Source of the DNA: a virus
Direction: 5' to 3' (one strand)
Virus record (IMG/VR): IMGVR_UViG_3300009149_000023
Span: 1 to 64,000 of that record
DNA: 64,000 nucleotides
Within the stretch, counting starts at the first letter, position 1. The number at the start of each line of letters is the position of its first letter. Of this stretch, positions 32,620 through 42,050 are shown piece by piece. The position numbers and the translations under genes were made by a program. The notes below the pieces were generated by a model. It saw only the letters and a program-made list of their open reading frames with translations, made no database searches and was not told where the DNA came from.

Positions 32620-32979
32620 ATGACTGACCACTCACTTTCTTATAGTGAAAAAGATGGCTGCCTAATCTTTTCACTACAGGGGCCTCTTAATTATATTTCC
32701 TGTACTGTGCTAGAATCACAAAAACTTTACTTTGTTGAGAAAGCCGTGGAAGATAAAGTAAAAGCAATAATTATTGATTTTAGTGCTGTAGGCTATGTGG
32801 ATAGTGCAGGTATCTCTGTTTTGCTACAATACTACGCAGTTTGTAAAGATTTAAACATACCGTTAGCATTAATTTCAATGAATTCAATAGTATACAAAGT
32901 CTTTCGAATAACTAATTTAAATCGACTTTTCTTAATTACCAAGACTTATTCTGAAGCAATAGAATCCATTAATCAGTAG
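32620..32979 (+). CDS. STAS-domain anti-sigma-factor antagonist, SpoIIAA-like
   Basis: A 119-residue single STAS domain with AAGGAG before ATG. It has the family's features: an N-terminal beta hairpin, 'VKAIIIDFSAVGYVDSAGISVLLQYYAVCK' as beta strand, phospho-site loop and helix (about 48-77), then 'IPLALISMNSIVYKVFRITNLNRLFLI'. Asp61-Ser62-Ala63-Gly64 is the position of the phosphorylated Ser in SpoIIAA and RsbV. Such proteins bind anti-sigma kinases and so free a sigma factor. In a phage with its own polymerase this suggests interference with a host partner-switching pathway. No kinase or sigma factor is seen nearby. Confidence 0.9.
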   Translation: MTDHSLSYSEKDGCLIFSLQGPLNYISCTVLESQKLYFVEKAVEDKVKAIIIDFSAVGYVDSAGISVLLQYYAVCKDLNIPLALISMNSIVYKVFRITNLNRLFLITKTYSEAIESINQ

Positions 32980-32998
32980 TTTCTCCTCATAACGTAAA

Positions 32999-33010
32999 AA
33001 CACAACAATT
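32999..33010 (+). promoter_or_regulatory. Late-promoter-like motif AACACAACAATT
   Basis: AACACAACAATT preceded by GTAAA and followed by GAAGTAGTAC. It lies 20 bases after the STAS gene stop and 56 bases before the 33066 ATG. It would drive the fibre operon. Confidence 0.65.
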
Positions 33011-33011
33011 G

Positions 33012-33038
33012 AAGTAGTACACTTTAGTACTACTTTTT
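33012..33038 (+). terminator. Hairpin with T-run overlapping the promoter region
   Basis: Perfect 9-bp stem AAGTAGTAC / GTACTACTT with a six-base loop, then a T run (five T's, the first inside the stem). It works as a terminator shape for the upstream genes. Because it begins 2 bases after the promoter-like motif, it would also form a hairpin at or near the 5' end of the downstream transcript. Confidence 0.65.
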
Positions 33039-33065
33039 CTGTGTTTATTCAAGGAGGTTTACCTT

Positions 33066-33476
33066 ATGCCAGCAAGAGAATTTAACAAAGAGAAGTTAGC
33101 AGCTTACTCTAAAAAGAAGCTTCATCCCCGTCACATCTATTCAGAAATCACATTCGACATTGAAAAGTTACCTGAGGACATAGGTAAAGGTTATCAGGGA
33201 ATACTACTGTCTGACGGGTTTCCTATTATACACATTTCATACTTTGATTTCTTAGGACGTGTTGAGAAGAAAGCAGATGCTACGAAGTATATGACATACA
33301 TCACAGAAAAGTATAAAAGATTGGATGAAGTTTCTATTACAACTTGGGAGCTTCGCTCTCTTGTAGATGCAAAAGAACTTAGTCAAAAATTAATAGATGA
33401 GTTGCTTGATTCATATGTAATGTATTTGAGACTGCAAGTACAGTATAAACCAGAAGCTGAACTTAGTAATGCATAA
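33066..33476 (+). CDS. Unknown 136-aa protein before the fibres
   Basis: RBS AAGGAGG precedes ATG. A basic N-terminus ('REFNKEKLAAYSKKKLHPRH') leads into an alpha/beta core ('YSEITFDIEKLPEDIGKGYQ', 'IIHISYFDFLG') and a helical end. It is the first gene of the fibre operon and could be a fibre-assembly helper. Not recognised. Confidence 0.55.
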   Translation: MPAREFNKEKLAAYSKKKLHPRHIYSEITFDIEKLPEDIGKGYQGILLSDGFPIIHISYFDFLGRVEKKADATKYMTYITEKYKRLDEVSITTWELRSLVDAKELSQKLIDELLDSYVMYLRLQVQYKPEAELSNA

Positions 33477-33496
33477 TATAAAGGAGGAATACCTCG

Positions 33497-35635
33497 ATGT
33501 CTGACCAGAGTGCAATCCAACACAGATATCTAGATCCATTTGAAAAATTAACATCGGATACTACTAACAGGATTCTGATGGCTGTCTACCCAGACGGCAA
33601 AGGTTTGAAGACGGGACTAGAACTTTCAATTAACGGAACTGACCCTAGAGTAGTTGATGTTACACAAGGTGTAGCAATTAAGGACTTTGTAGTTATCAAC
33701 TACTTTGCGGACTTTACTATTACGTTCGATGAAGCAGTAGTACCTGATGATTACTATGTAGTTGTTCTGGAGTATAGATATCAGAAGATGTCTCCTCCTC
33801 CAATAGCAATTGTTAAAATCATTGAAGCAGCTGATTACTCTCCTTTATTTCATATTGTATTAGGAGTACTTCATGTAGCTGGTAACCAGATTGTAGGAAT
33901 TACCAACCAGCATCCAACTATTCCTGAAATAGTAAGACCTGCTGCCGCATTAAGTGATCATAATTCACTTCCAAACCTTCAGGGTGGCCTTGCAGTAAGT
34001 GAATACTATCATTTGACACAAGCTGAGTATGCAATAGTTCATCAATTGTTTTTAGATGGACAGTTAGATCATAACGAACTAACAGGCATTCAAGGTGGTG
34101 CTCCTGGTTCAGGTGGAAGTCCTGGAGAAAGATATCATCTAACATTATGGGAACATGATCATGTACAGCAAGCTCTTGCAGGAACTTGGAAGGTTCCTTT
34201 TGCTGACAAGCTAGATGATCATCCTGCTGCAGATTTTTCTTTAGTAACACATACTCATATACATAATAGTTTGTCAGATTTACAAGGCGGTAATGGTACA
34301 GATGAGTTTTATCACTTTACAGTTGACGAACATTCCGATCTTCAGGGTGTACTTGATGGAACCTTTGCAATAGACGATTCCTTACGACTTGGTGGAAAGC
34401 TTCCTAGTGAGTATGCAGATGCTATTCATAACCATGTGCATAATACATTGGACAATCTGCAGGGAGGGAATGGTACGGATGAGTTCTACCACTTCACTGC
34501 CTCAGAGCATGTTAATATCCTTGGGGTCCTTTCAGGCTCTTATAAAGCGTCTGATGCTGACTTACTTGATGGATTAGATTCTAGTGCATTTGCATTAGCT
34601 GTTCATACACATGTGCATAATGATCAGGTTGATTTACAAGGCGGCATATCTACTGAAAGATATCATTTAACATTAGCAAGCTATAATAATTTGCAAGGAT
34701 TGATTGCAGGAACTATCTCAGTTCCTAATGCAGACAAACTTGACGGCTATGACTCAACAGATTTTGCAACAGCAACTCATACACATACTCACAATAGTCT
34801 TTCCAACCTTCAAGGTGGTAATACTACTGAACGTTATCACGTGTATAGTAATTGGTACAATGCTATGCAGAATGCGACAACACCTTCAAGTACAAATCCA
34901 TTTATGACTATAAATGATTTGTCAGCTATCCAGCATAATGCTATTGGTGGTCTACAAGGTGGAACAACTAATCAGTATTATCATTTCACACAGGCACAGC
35001 ATACTGGCTTAACTGGCGGTGGAGATGCTTCTGCTTATCATAATCACAATACATGTTATTACACTAAAGCAGTAGCTGACAGCAGATACTTAAGAGTAGA
35101 TGGTTTTAATCCGATGCAAGGAAACCTTAACATGGGTAACAATCGCGTGCAGTATGTTGCTACTCCTGTAAGTTCTACTGACGGTGTAAACAAAGCGTAT
35201 GTTGATGGTTGGACTCCTTCAGCGATTTGTCATAATGAATTGACTAACATTCAGGGCGGTACATCAACAGAAAGATACCATATTAGATTAAATCAATATA
35301 ATATGCTCACAAACTCTAATGGAACTGTTGACGATGCTTCAACAATGCATCATCACGATAGTTGTTATTATACTAAGACAACTTCTGATGGAAGGTATCT
35401 CTTTGCAGCCGGTGGCTCAATGACAGGAACTCTAAATGCAAATAATAACAGAATTTGCGGACTTCCTTCATCACCTCTTACTGCAACAGAAGCTGTTTCT
35501 AAAGCATGGGTTGATTCCTTAGCAGGTGTTCCAACAGGAGCTGTTGTAGGTAAACAAACTAACGACGGCTTAACAGGTTTCGCAGCATTAAACATTCAAG
35601 ACAGTGCCGGAATGTGGTTGTACCAGAAATCATAG
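33497..35635 (+). CDS. Tail fibre 1 with LQGG repeats
   Basis: A 712-residue fibre. Residues 1-150 are the attachment domain shared with three other proteins in the window. Then come eight repeats of the form H-N-x-L-x-x-(L/I)-Q-G-G-x-x-x-(E/D)-x-Y-H-(L/F)-T, spaced 50-75 residues, several with 'ADKLD.HDS..FA' linkers between them. Repeats of this LQGG...YHLT type are typical of long phage tail fibres. The C-terminus ('TNDGLTGFAALNIQDSAGMW') lacks the extended receptor-binding domain found in fibres 2 and 3, so it may be a proximal fibre section or a partner. RBS AAGGAGG precedes ATG. Confidence 0.88.
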   Translation: MSDQSAIQHRYLDPFEKLTSDTTNRILMAVYPDGKGLKTGLELSINGTDPRVVDVTQGVAIKDFVVINYFADFTITFDEAVVPDDYYVVVLEYRYQKMSPPPIAIVKIIEAADYSPLFHIVLGVLHVAGNQIVGITNQHPTIPEIVRPAAALSDHNSLPNLQGGLAVSEYYHLTQAEYAIVHQLFLDGQLDHNELTGIQGGAPGSGGSPGERYHLTLWEHDHVQQALAGTWKVPFADKLDDHPAADFSLVTHTHIHNSLSDLQGGNGTDEFYHFTVDEHSDLQGVLDGTFAIDDSLRLGGKLPSEYADAIHNHVHNTLDNLQGGNGTDEFYHFTASEHVNILGVLSGSYKASDADLLDGLDSSAFALAVHTHVHNDQVDLQGGISTERYHLTLASYNNLQGLIAGTISVPNADKLDGYDSTDFATATHTHTHNSLSNLQGGNTTERYHVYSNWYNAMQNATTPSSTNPFMTINDLSAIQHNAIGGLQGGTTNQYYHFTQAQHTGLTGGGDASAYHNHNTCYYTKAVADSRYLRVDGFNPMQGNLNMGNNRVQYVATPVSSTDGVNKAYVDGWTPSAICHNELTNIQGGTSTERYHIRLNQYNMLTNSNGTVDDASTMHHHDSCYYTKTTSDGRYLFAAGGSMTGTLNANNNRICGLPSSPLTATEAVSKAWVDSLAGVPTGAVVGKQTNDGLTGFAALNIQDSAGMWLYQKS

Positions 35636-35646
35636 GAGTAAGATAG

Positions 35647-36138
35647 ATGCCATCCCAAGACCTAATCCAAAGAAGGTCTTTAGACTACAAACAGCGAGTT
35701 ATATCAGATACAGTAAACTTAAAGTTTGCAGCATTAACAGTCTGGCCTGACAATGTTGTAATAGATGGTTTTGAACCAATTAAACTATCCAATACTAAGC
35801 TGAAAATTACTCCTGGTTATGGTTTAAAGGACCGTGTACTCATAACGTACATAGACAAGGTAGAAATAGATACTACCTTGCTTGCTGACGCAGATTACTG
35901 CGTGGTAATGCATTACGAACGGGATTTGGTAGAGCCGCCAAACGCTGCTGAAATAAAAACAATTACTTTAGCTGAATATCAAGCTAATAGCACTAAGTAT
36001 GTGTTCTTAGCATATCTTGAAGTAGTTAATGGTTTAATTGTTACTTTGCTAGATCATCATCCTACCATCAGTACCATCAGAGTTCCTAGATGGGGACACT
36101 CAGAACTATCAGGTCTCCAAGGTGGTAAGGTAACATAA
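35647..36138 (+). CDS. Tail fibre 2, N-terminal part before an in-frame TAA
   Basis: A 163-residue product of the shared attachment domain ('IQRRSLDYKQRVISD' start), ending in the first LQGG repeat: '...HSELSGLQGGKVT' then TAA. The same frame continues after the stop as 'NEYYHLSEAEHTALSS', which completes the repeat and aligns with '...DEFYHLSEAEHTAVGS' of fibre 3. The stop therefore interrupts one coherent fibre gene, which spans 35647-38865. If the stop is real and not read through, only a short anchor would be made. GGAG precedes ATG. Confidence 0.8.
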   Translation: MPSQDLIQRRSLDYKQRVISDTVNLKFAALTVWPDNVVIDGFEPIKLSNTKLKITPGYGLKDRVLITYIDKVEIDTTLLADADYCVVMHYERDLVEPPNAAEIKTITLAEYQANSTKYVFLAYLEVVNGLIVTLLDHHPTISTIRVPRWGHSELSGLQGGKVT

Positions 36139-38865
36139 AATGAATACTATCATTTATCTGAGGCTGAGCATACAGCCTTATCCTCTTTAGTTGTTTCTTC
36201 TACTTTAGATCACAATGCTGACCTTTCTAACATTCAAGGTGGAGACGTTGATGAATATTATCATTTTCTAGCAGATGAAGGGCTAGGCATCAGTGCTATT
36301 TTGTCAGACGATCAAGTTGCTTGGCATGCTAATTTTATCTATACAGATTTAGGCGGTTTTGTAAACGCTGACAAATTAGGGACATTATCTTCAACAGATT
36401 TAGCATTAGCTGTTCATACACATGAGCATAAAAGCCTTTCAGATCTACAAGGCGGTGTTGCGGATGAGTATTACCATTTTGATCAAACAGAACATGCAGG
36501 CTTACAAACTATACTGACATCCTCTGTTGTAGAAAATACTGAAAAGCTTGGAGGAAGATTAGCTAGTGATTTCGCATTAGCAATACACAATCATCAACAC
36601 TATAATTTATTAAATGTTCAAGGCGGTGCTGCTTTTCAGCAATTCCATCTTTCATTGAATGATAGAAATAGTATAAATGCTATTGCTAATGAAACTGTGC
36701 CTTTTCCTAATGTAGACAAGCTAGACGGAAAGGACTCAACTGGTTTTGCATTAGCAGAACATGTGCATAGCCATACTACTTCTTTTACAGGAAAGCAAGG
36801 TGGGACAACTAATCAGTATTATCATGTTAAGGCATCTTCTATCTCTTTCATAGCGAATGTTATTTCAGGAGCGCAGAAGATTCCTAACGCTGATCTTATA
36901 AATGGTAAGACAGCGGCAGATTTCGCCTTCTCAGGCCATACACATAATCATGGCAATATTAATAATACGCAAGGTGGCGTGTCTGGACAGAAATATCACC
37001 TTACTAAAAACTTTTATGATTCGTTAAGTGCTTCCAACAGTCCGAGTGCAACTAATGTTTTATTAACTAAATCTTTTGTTAACTCAAACAACCTTCAGCA
37101 TACTAATTTATTAGTGCAAGGTGGTCAGTATCATTTAACTAGTTCACAAGTAAATCTGTTAACTGGTGCTTTTGATGCTAGCTCGTTACACGTTCATGGA
37201 AGTAGCTATTATACAAAAACTTTATCTGAAGGCAAGTATGTTAATGTTACAGGAGATTCTATCCCTGTTAATAGTTTAAGTATTGGTAATCATAAGATTA
37301 CTAATTTAGCTATTCCTGTTAGTTCGAGTGATATAGCTTCAAAAAGTTACGCGGATACTAAACTTGCTGGATCTTTAAATCATAATCAGATAGCAGGTCT
37401 TCAGGGCGGTTCCTTTAATGATTACTATCACATAAAAAGTTCATCACTTACTAATTTAACAACAAGTATTGATGGATCGCTTGAACATTTGCATGCTAGT
37501 AGATACTATAAGAAGTCAGTTGCTGATACTACTTTTATAGATGTCGCTGGTGATACTATAACATCCAATCTTAATATGAATGGGAACAGAATTAATGTTG
37601 CTCCATTAGCAACAGATCCTACTGACATAGTTACTAAAAGCTATGTTGAGGCAGCAGGAGTAATAATTCCTACTGGCACATTGCTAAGACATACATCTAA
37701 CAATGCTACTGCTATGACTAGTAGTGGTTATGTACAAGTTAATAAAACAATATCTTTCCCTTCTCTAATAGCAGCAGGTTCTGCTGATACTCTTCACAGG
37801 CATGTGTATCCTGTAGGTTTTAGCCAGAAAGGCGAGGCTGCAAGATTAAATAGTTATACTGTTGCTAATAACAGTGCTGACTCTCATGTATTTATTGTAG
37901 TAAAAGAAGACGTCCTTGCCCCGTACGGAGGAATGTTATATCAAGTTTGGTATTGTTATGATGCTAACGTAGCAACAAATTCAGTATCACTTGTGCAGAC
38001 ATTTACAAGTGAGCCTGTTTTCCCCGGACCTGTAAATCCTCCTCCACCTGACCCTAGTTACCCAGTTCCTGCTTTCTTAACATTTGTAAAGATAGCTGGA
38101 AAGTATTATTCTGTATTTGCAAATAGTTTACAAGAAAGCACTGACTTGTTATCATGGACAGTAAAAGCAAGTGTAGGTAACTCGTCAGCGAAGTTAGCAT
38201 ATAACGCTGTAGACAATACTATCGGCATTATCACAGCGGCAGGGCAATTTACTCGATATGATATTAGTGCAGGTACAAAGCTCGGTCCTATAAACATGGG
38301 ACTAGCTGGAACATCTATTGCAAACTTTGATATATTCCCTGCTTTAAGTAATACAGGAAACATTGTAGGATTTTATGTCTATAAAAAGACAACAGGAGAA
38401 ATGATATTTATTAACATACTTAAAACAGGCGCAGCCTTACAGTATAAAAAGGTTTCCTTAGGCGTCACCCCTTCGGCAGGTAATCGTGACTTTACAATGC
38501 TTAACGGAAGTGCAGGACATTTCCATATGATGGGCTATCCAACTACAGGAGGGCTTAATACTATATTAGCTCCTTGCGTTTATACTCCTGGTTATAGTTA
38601 TGTTACAACATCTGTTGCCATTTCTAATTATGCATCCGCTGGTGTTTCTCAACATTACAGTGGTGGCTCTGCCTACGCTGTAGAAGTTGAACAAGTTGTA
38701 GGGCCTACTGATTACTTTACTTGGATAAAAGTACAAACAACAAAGTTTTCAGGTTCAAGCAATTATTCAGTTCCTGCGGTGTCAATGTCTGTTAGAGCAG
38801 ATACATCAGTTGTTAATGATAGAATGTTACTTGAGCAATCTAATTTTTATTATAAGAAGTTGTGA
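36139..38865 (+). CDS. Tail fibre 2, repeat and receptor-binding part after the TAA
   Basis: In-frame continuation of the 35647 gene. It carries the rest of repeat 1, seven more LQGG-type repeats, 'NADKLG' linkers, and a ~400-residue C-terminal domain (from 'GTLLRHTSNNATAMTSSGYV') paralogous to the C-terminus of fibre 3, likely the receptor-binding head. No ATG with an RBS lies near the break; the first near-cognate start is TTG at 36301 without a Shine-Dalgarno site. So expression probably needs the upstream start, by readthrough or after reversion of the stop. Confidence 0.75.
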   Translation, partial: NEYYHLSEAEHTALSSLVVSSTLDHNADLSNIQGGDVDEYYHFLADEGLGISAILSDDQVAWHANFIYTDLGGFVNADKLGTLSSTDLALAVHTHEHKSLSDLQGGVADEYYHFDQTEHAGLQTILTSSVVENTEKLGGRLASDFALAIHNHQHYNLLNVQGGAAFQQFHLSLNDRNSINAIANETVPFPNVDKLDGKDSTGFALAEHVHSHTTSFTGKQGGTTNQYYHVKASSISFIANVISGAQKIPNADLINGKTAADFAFSGHTHNHGNINNTQGGVSGQKYHLTKNFYDSLSASNSPSATNVLLTKSFVNSNNLQHTNLLVQGGQYHLTSSQVNLLTGAFDASSLHVHGSSYYTKTLSEGKYVNVTGDSIPVNSLSIGNHKITNLAIPVSSSDIASKSYADTKLAGSLNHNQIAGLQGGSFNDYYHIKSSSLTNLTTSIDGSLEHLHASRYYKKSVADTTFIDVAGDTITSNLNMNGNRINVAPLATDPTDIVTKSYVEAAGVIIPTGTLLRHTSNNATAMTSSGYVQVNKTISFPSLIAAGSADTLHRHVYPVGFSQKGEAARLNSYTVANNSADSHVFIVVKEDVLAPYGGMLYQVWYCYDANVATNSVSLVQTFTSEPVFPGPVNPPPPDPSYPVPAFLTFVKIAGKYYSVFANSLQESTDLLSWTVKASVGNSSAKLAYNAVDNTIGIITAAGQFTRYDISAGTKLGPINMGLAGTSIANFDIFPALSNTGNIVGFYVYKKTTGEMIFINILKTGAALQYKKVSLGVTPSAGNRDFTMLNGSAGHFHMMGYPTTGGLNTILAPCVYTPGYSYVTTSVAISNYASAGVSQHYSGGSAYAVEVEQVVGPTDYFTWIKVQTTKFSGSSNYSVPAVSMSVRADTSVVNDRMLLEQSNFYYKKL

Positions 38866-38880
38866 GGGAGGATACACTAA

Positions 38881-41800
38881 ATGAGCGTCGACCAAAGATT
38901 AATACAAGTACGTTCAGTTGATCCACTCCAGGAGATTACATCCGATGGAGTGAACAATAAACTAAAAGCTATAGTGTCTGAGAACAAAGGTGTCTTCAGT
39001 GGCTTTGAGTTTATTCAACTGACACCTACTACTTTCAAAGTAAACCCTGGTATATGTTTGAAAGACTATGTAACTATTAAATATGATGAAGCGGTTACCT
39101 TAGAAATTACCTCCCTTGGTGATGGCTTTCATCACATTGTATTAGAATATGTTTATGAAAAAACTATCCCTTTATATATAGCAGAGATTAAAATAGTAAC
39201 CCCAGCAGAGTATACTGCTGAGCCTGCTAAGTATTTATATTTAGGAACTTTACAGATTGATCTAGCAGCAATTGTTTATTTATCACAAGTATATCCAGCA
39301 GACCCTTCTTTATTTAGAAGAGTACTTTTAACACACAACTCTTATGAAGACTTACAAGGTGGTCAGAAAACTACGGATGAATTTTATCATTTATCTGAAG
39401 CAGAACATACAGCCGTTGGTTCTATGGTTGTTCCTACAGGAATGCCTCATAATGGTCTTGGTCACCTTGAAGGTGGTAATGGCACAGATGAATTTTACCA
39501 CTTTATAGCAAATGAATGGTCAGGTATTGTAGCTGTAATGAATGACGACCAAGCAGCTTGGCATCTTAACCCTCTATACATTGGAGGCAGTTTTGTAAAT
39601 GCCGATAAGCTAGGAACTAAAGATGCAACAGATTTAGCATTAGCTGTTCATACTCATGTGCATAATGACTTAAATACTATTCAAGGTGGAGTAGCAACAG
39701 AAAGATATCATGTTGACGAACAAGAACATATTGACTTGTCTGCTATACTAGCTACACACACTGTGGAGAACACAAGTAAGCTAGGAGGAAGGCTGGACAG
39801 TGACTTTGCTTTAGCAACTCATGTTCATGATCATTCTGGTGTAGAGATTTTAAGTCAGCAAGGCGGACAAGCAAATGAATACTATCATTTATCTGATAGT
39901 CAGTTAGTAACCATATGGGACATAGTACAGGAAACTGAGAAGTTTCCTAATGCTGACAAGCTTAACGGCCACGATTCATCATACTTTGCTTTAGTAGGTC
40001 ATGTACATAGTCATAACGATGAATGGACAAACCTACAAGGTGGACAAGCAAATGAATACTATCATCTAAGTGCAGCTAACTTAACATTCCTTCAAGAAGT
40101 TATCAGTGGAGCCACGAAGGCTCCGAATGCTAATCTACTTGGTGGTTATGATAGTTCTCATTTTGCTCAAGCTAATCATACACATAACCACAGTAACCTG
40201 TTAACTATTCAGGGAGGCATTTCGGGCCAACAGTATCACTTAGACGCAGACTTTTATGATGCTTTAACTAATGCAGCTACCCCGACGGGAACAAACTATT
40301 TATTAACAGGTAGTGACTTTTCTGTAGGAGTCCTTGATCATAATGACTTAACTACTATTCAAGGCGGAAGCTCAACTTATAGAATGCATTTAACACAAGC
40401 TCAACATGGAAGTTTGTCTACAGGTATAACAACGACATTGCATGCACATTCGGCTTATTACAGGAGATCAGAGTCAGATGCTAACTATGTAAACAGAACA
40501 GGAGATACTTTAGCAGCGCTTAATCTCGCTAATCATAGTATTATTGGATTAGCTGCTCCATCTGTTTCTACAGACTTAGCAAACAAACAATATGCTGATA
40601 GTCATTTAGCATCAGCTTTTGATCATAATGCTGTTCAAGACATCCAAGGCGGCATCCCGACTGAAAAATATCACTTTACCTTACAGCAATTTAATGAACT
40701 GACTGGAGTCGCTGTAGTAAGTCAACATGAGCACGATGGAAGATATTACACACAATCATTAAGTGACACTGCTTTTATAAACAGGAATGGTGATATGTTA
40801 ACTGGAACTGTTAACATGAGTAACAATAGAGTTACAACTGTTCCTTATGCATCTGTTGCTACAGACATAGCAAGTAAGCAGTATGTAGAAGATAATGCGG
40901 GCATACTTCCAACAGCGAGTGTATTAAAACATTATAGCAGAAATGCTTCTCCTATGACAGGTAAAAGTTTTGCACATATAAATAAAGCTGATAACTTCTT
41001 TGATAACTTTACTGCAATAGCAACTAAAGCATTTCCTACAACTCCTCCGTGGACTCCAACATCAGTGCAACTAAGCTTTACTTTTTCACAGTATGACGCT
41101 TTTTCTGATTCAACTATTGTTATGGGGTCAGCATTGTCCACTGGACAAGGTTTTGCTTCTTTTGTTCAAAAGATTTCATCGTCCCATACAGTAACAGATA
41201 TCGCAACTGTTAACTATTGGTTATTCTGTTCACCTATTGTTAGACATCCTGCAAACGGAAAGTATTATGTTTTATCTATGGATGATGGCTCAGGCGGTAT
41301 TACGCCTTCTGACAATAATGTTAAACTATTATCATCTACTGATTTAATTAGTTGGAGTGCGGCTGATAGCAATGTATTTACTGGCAACATGACATCCAGC
41401 CCACTGTTCGGTTATCTATTAGCAGAAGGCAATTATATCTATGCTTTAATTTTCACCGGAGGAGGAACTCCGGGCAATTCAGTAAGATTCTATAGCTGGG
41501 ATGTAACTTCCGGTCATGCAAGAACATTATACTTTACACGTTCAGTAGGTGCTGTTACTAAGTTTGATGGATTGTTTAATTTCAACAATGCAGGCTTTAT
41601 GACTACTATTAACAATAAAGTAAGCGTATTCGATACAGCAGGTACTTGGGTTGATATAACAGCTTCTAGTCCTGCGCAAGTTGCTGCTGTTAATAGTAAT
41701 ACACTAGTAACAAATGATTGGTCAGGTTCATCTATACAGTTAGGCGCTTACAACGGTGAATCAACTCCTAACGGTATAACACATATCTTATATTCATCAG

Positions 41801-42033
41801 TAAATGCAATAAACGTTTCTCAGAATATGAGAACAGCTTCATTAGCAACAAGAAGTAATGCTACATACTTTGTGGGGAGACCTAATACAGGTATGGGTGC
41901 TTTAGACTTATATAAGATTTATAGAACCACTACTACACATGCTTTCAAGAGTCCTTTGATGACTAATAATAACTACGCAAGCAATACTCTCGCTCAAAAA
42001 TTCAATAATCAATACTACTATAAGAGGTCATAG
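38881..42033 (+). CDS. Tail fibre 3 with LQGG repeats and receptor-binding domain
   Basis: A 1050-residue fibre with an intact frame. It has the attachment domain (1-150), eight LQGG/IQGG...YHL repeats, 'NADKLG.KDATDLA' linkers, and a beta-rich C-terminal domain of about 380 residues beginning 'GILPTASVLKHYSRNASPMT', ending 'QKFNNQYYYKRS'. Fibre 2 ends very similarly ('SNFYYKKL'). The C-terminal part of fibre 2 and fibre 3 differ strongly, as expected of receptor-binding regions under selection. GGGAGG precedes ATG. Confidence 0.9.
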   Translation: MSVDQRLIQVRSVDPLQEITSDGVNNKLKAIVSENKGVFSGFEFIQLTPTTFKVNPGICLKDYVTIKYDEAVTLEITSLGDGFHHIVLEYVYEKTIPLYIAEIKIVTPAEYTAEPAKYLYLGTLQIDLAAIVYLSQVYPADPSLFRRVLLTHNSYEDLQGGQKTTDEFYHLSEAEHTAVGSMVVPTGMPHNGLGHLEGGNGTDEFYHFIANEWSGIVAVMNDDQAAWHLNPLYIGGSFVNADKLGTKDATDLALAVHTHVHNDLNTIQGGVATERYHVDEQEHIDLSAILATHTVENTSKLGGRLDSDFALATHVHDHSGVEILSQQGGQANEYYHLSDSQLVTIWDIVQETEKFPNADKLNGHDSSYFALVGHVHSHNDEWTNLQGGQANEYYHLSAANLTFLQEVISGATKAPNANLLGGYDSSHFAQANHTHNHSNLLTIQGGISGQQYHLDADFYDALTNAATPTGTNYLLTGSDFSVGVLDHNDLTTIQGGSSTYRMHLTQAQHGSLSTGITTTLHAHSAYYRRSESDANYVNRTGDTLAALNLANHSIIGLAAPSVSTDLANKQYADSHLASAFDHNAVQDIQGGIPTEKYHFTLQQFNELTGVAVVSQHEHDGRYYTQSLSDTAFINRNGDMLTGTVNMSNNRVTTVPYASVATDIASKQYVEDNAGILPTASVLKHYSRNASPMTGKSFAHINKADNFFDNFTAIATKAFPTTPPWTPTSVQLSFTFSQYDAFSDSTIVMGSALSTGQGFASFVQKISSSHTVTDIATVNYWLFCSPIVRHPANGKYYVLSMDDGSGGITPSDNNVKLLSSTDLISWSAADSNVFTGNMTSSPLFGYLLAEGNYIYALIFTGGGTPGNSVRFYSWDVTSGHARTLYFTRSVGAVTKFDGLFNFNNAGFMTTINNKVSVFDTAGTWVDITASSPAQVAAVNSNTLVTNDWSGSSIQLGAYNGESTPNGITHILYSSVNAINVSQNMRTASLATRSNATYFVGRPNTGMGALDLYKIYRTTTTHAFKSPLMTNNNYASNTLAQKFNNQYYYKRS

Positions 42034-42050
42034 TATGATAAGGAGTGAGT

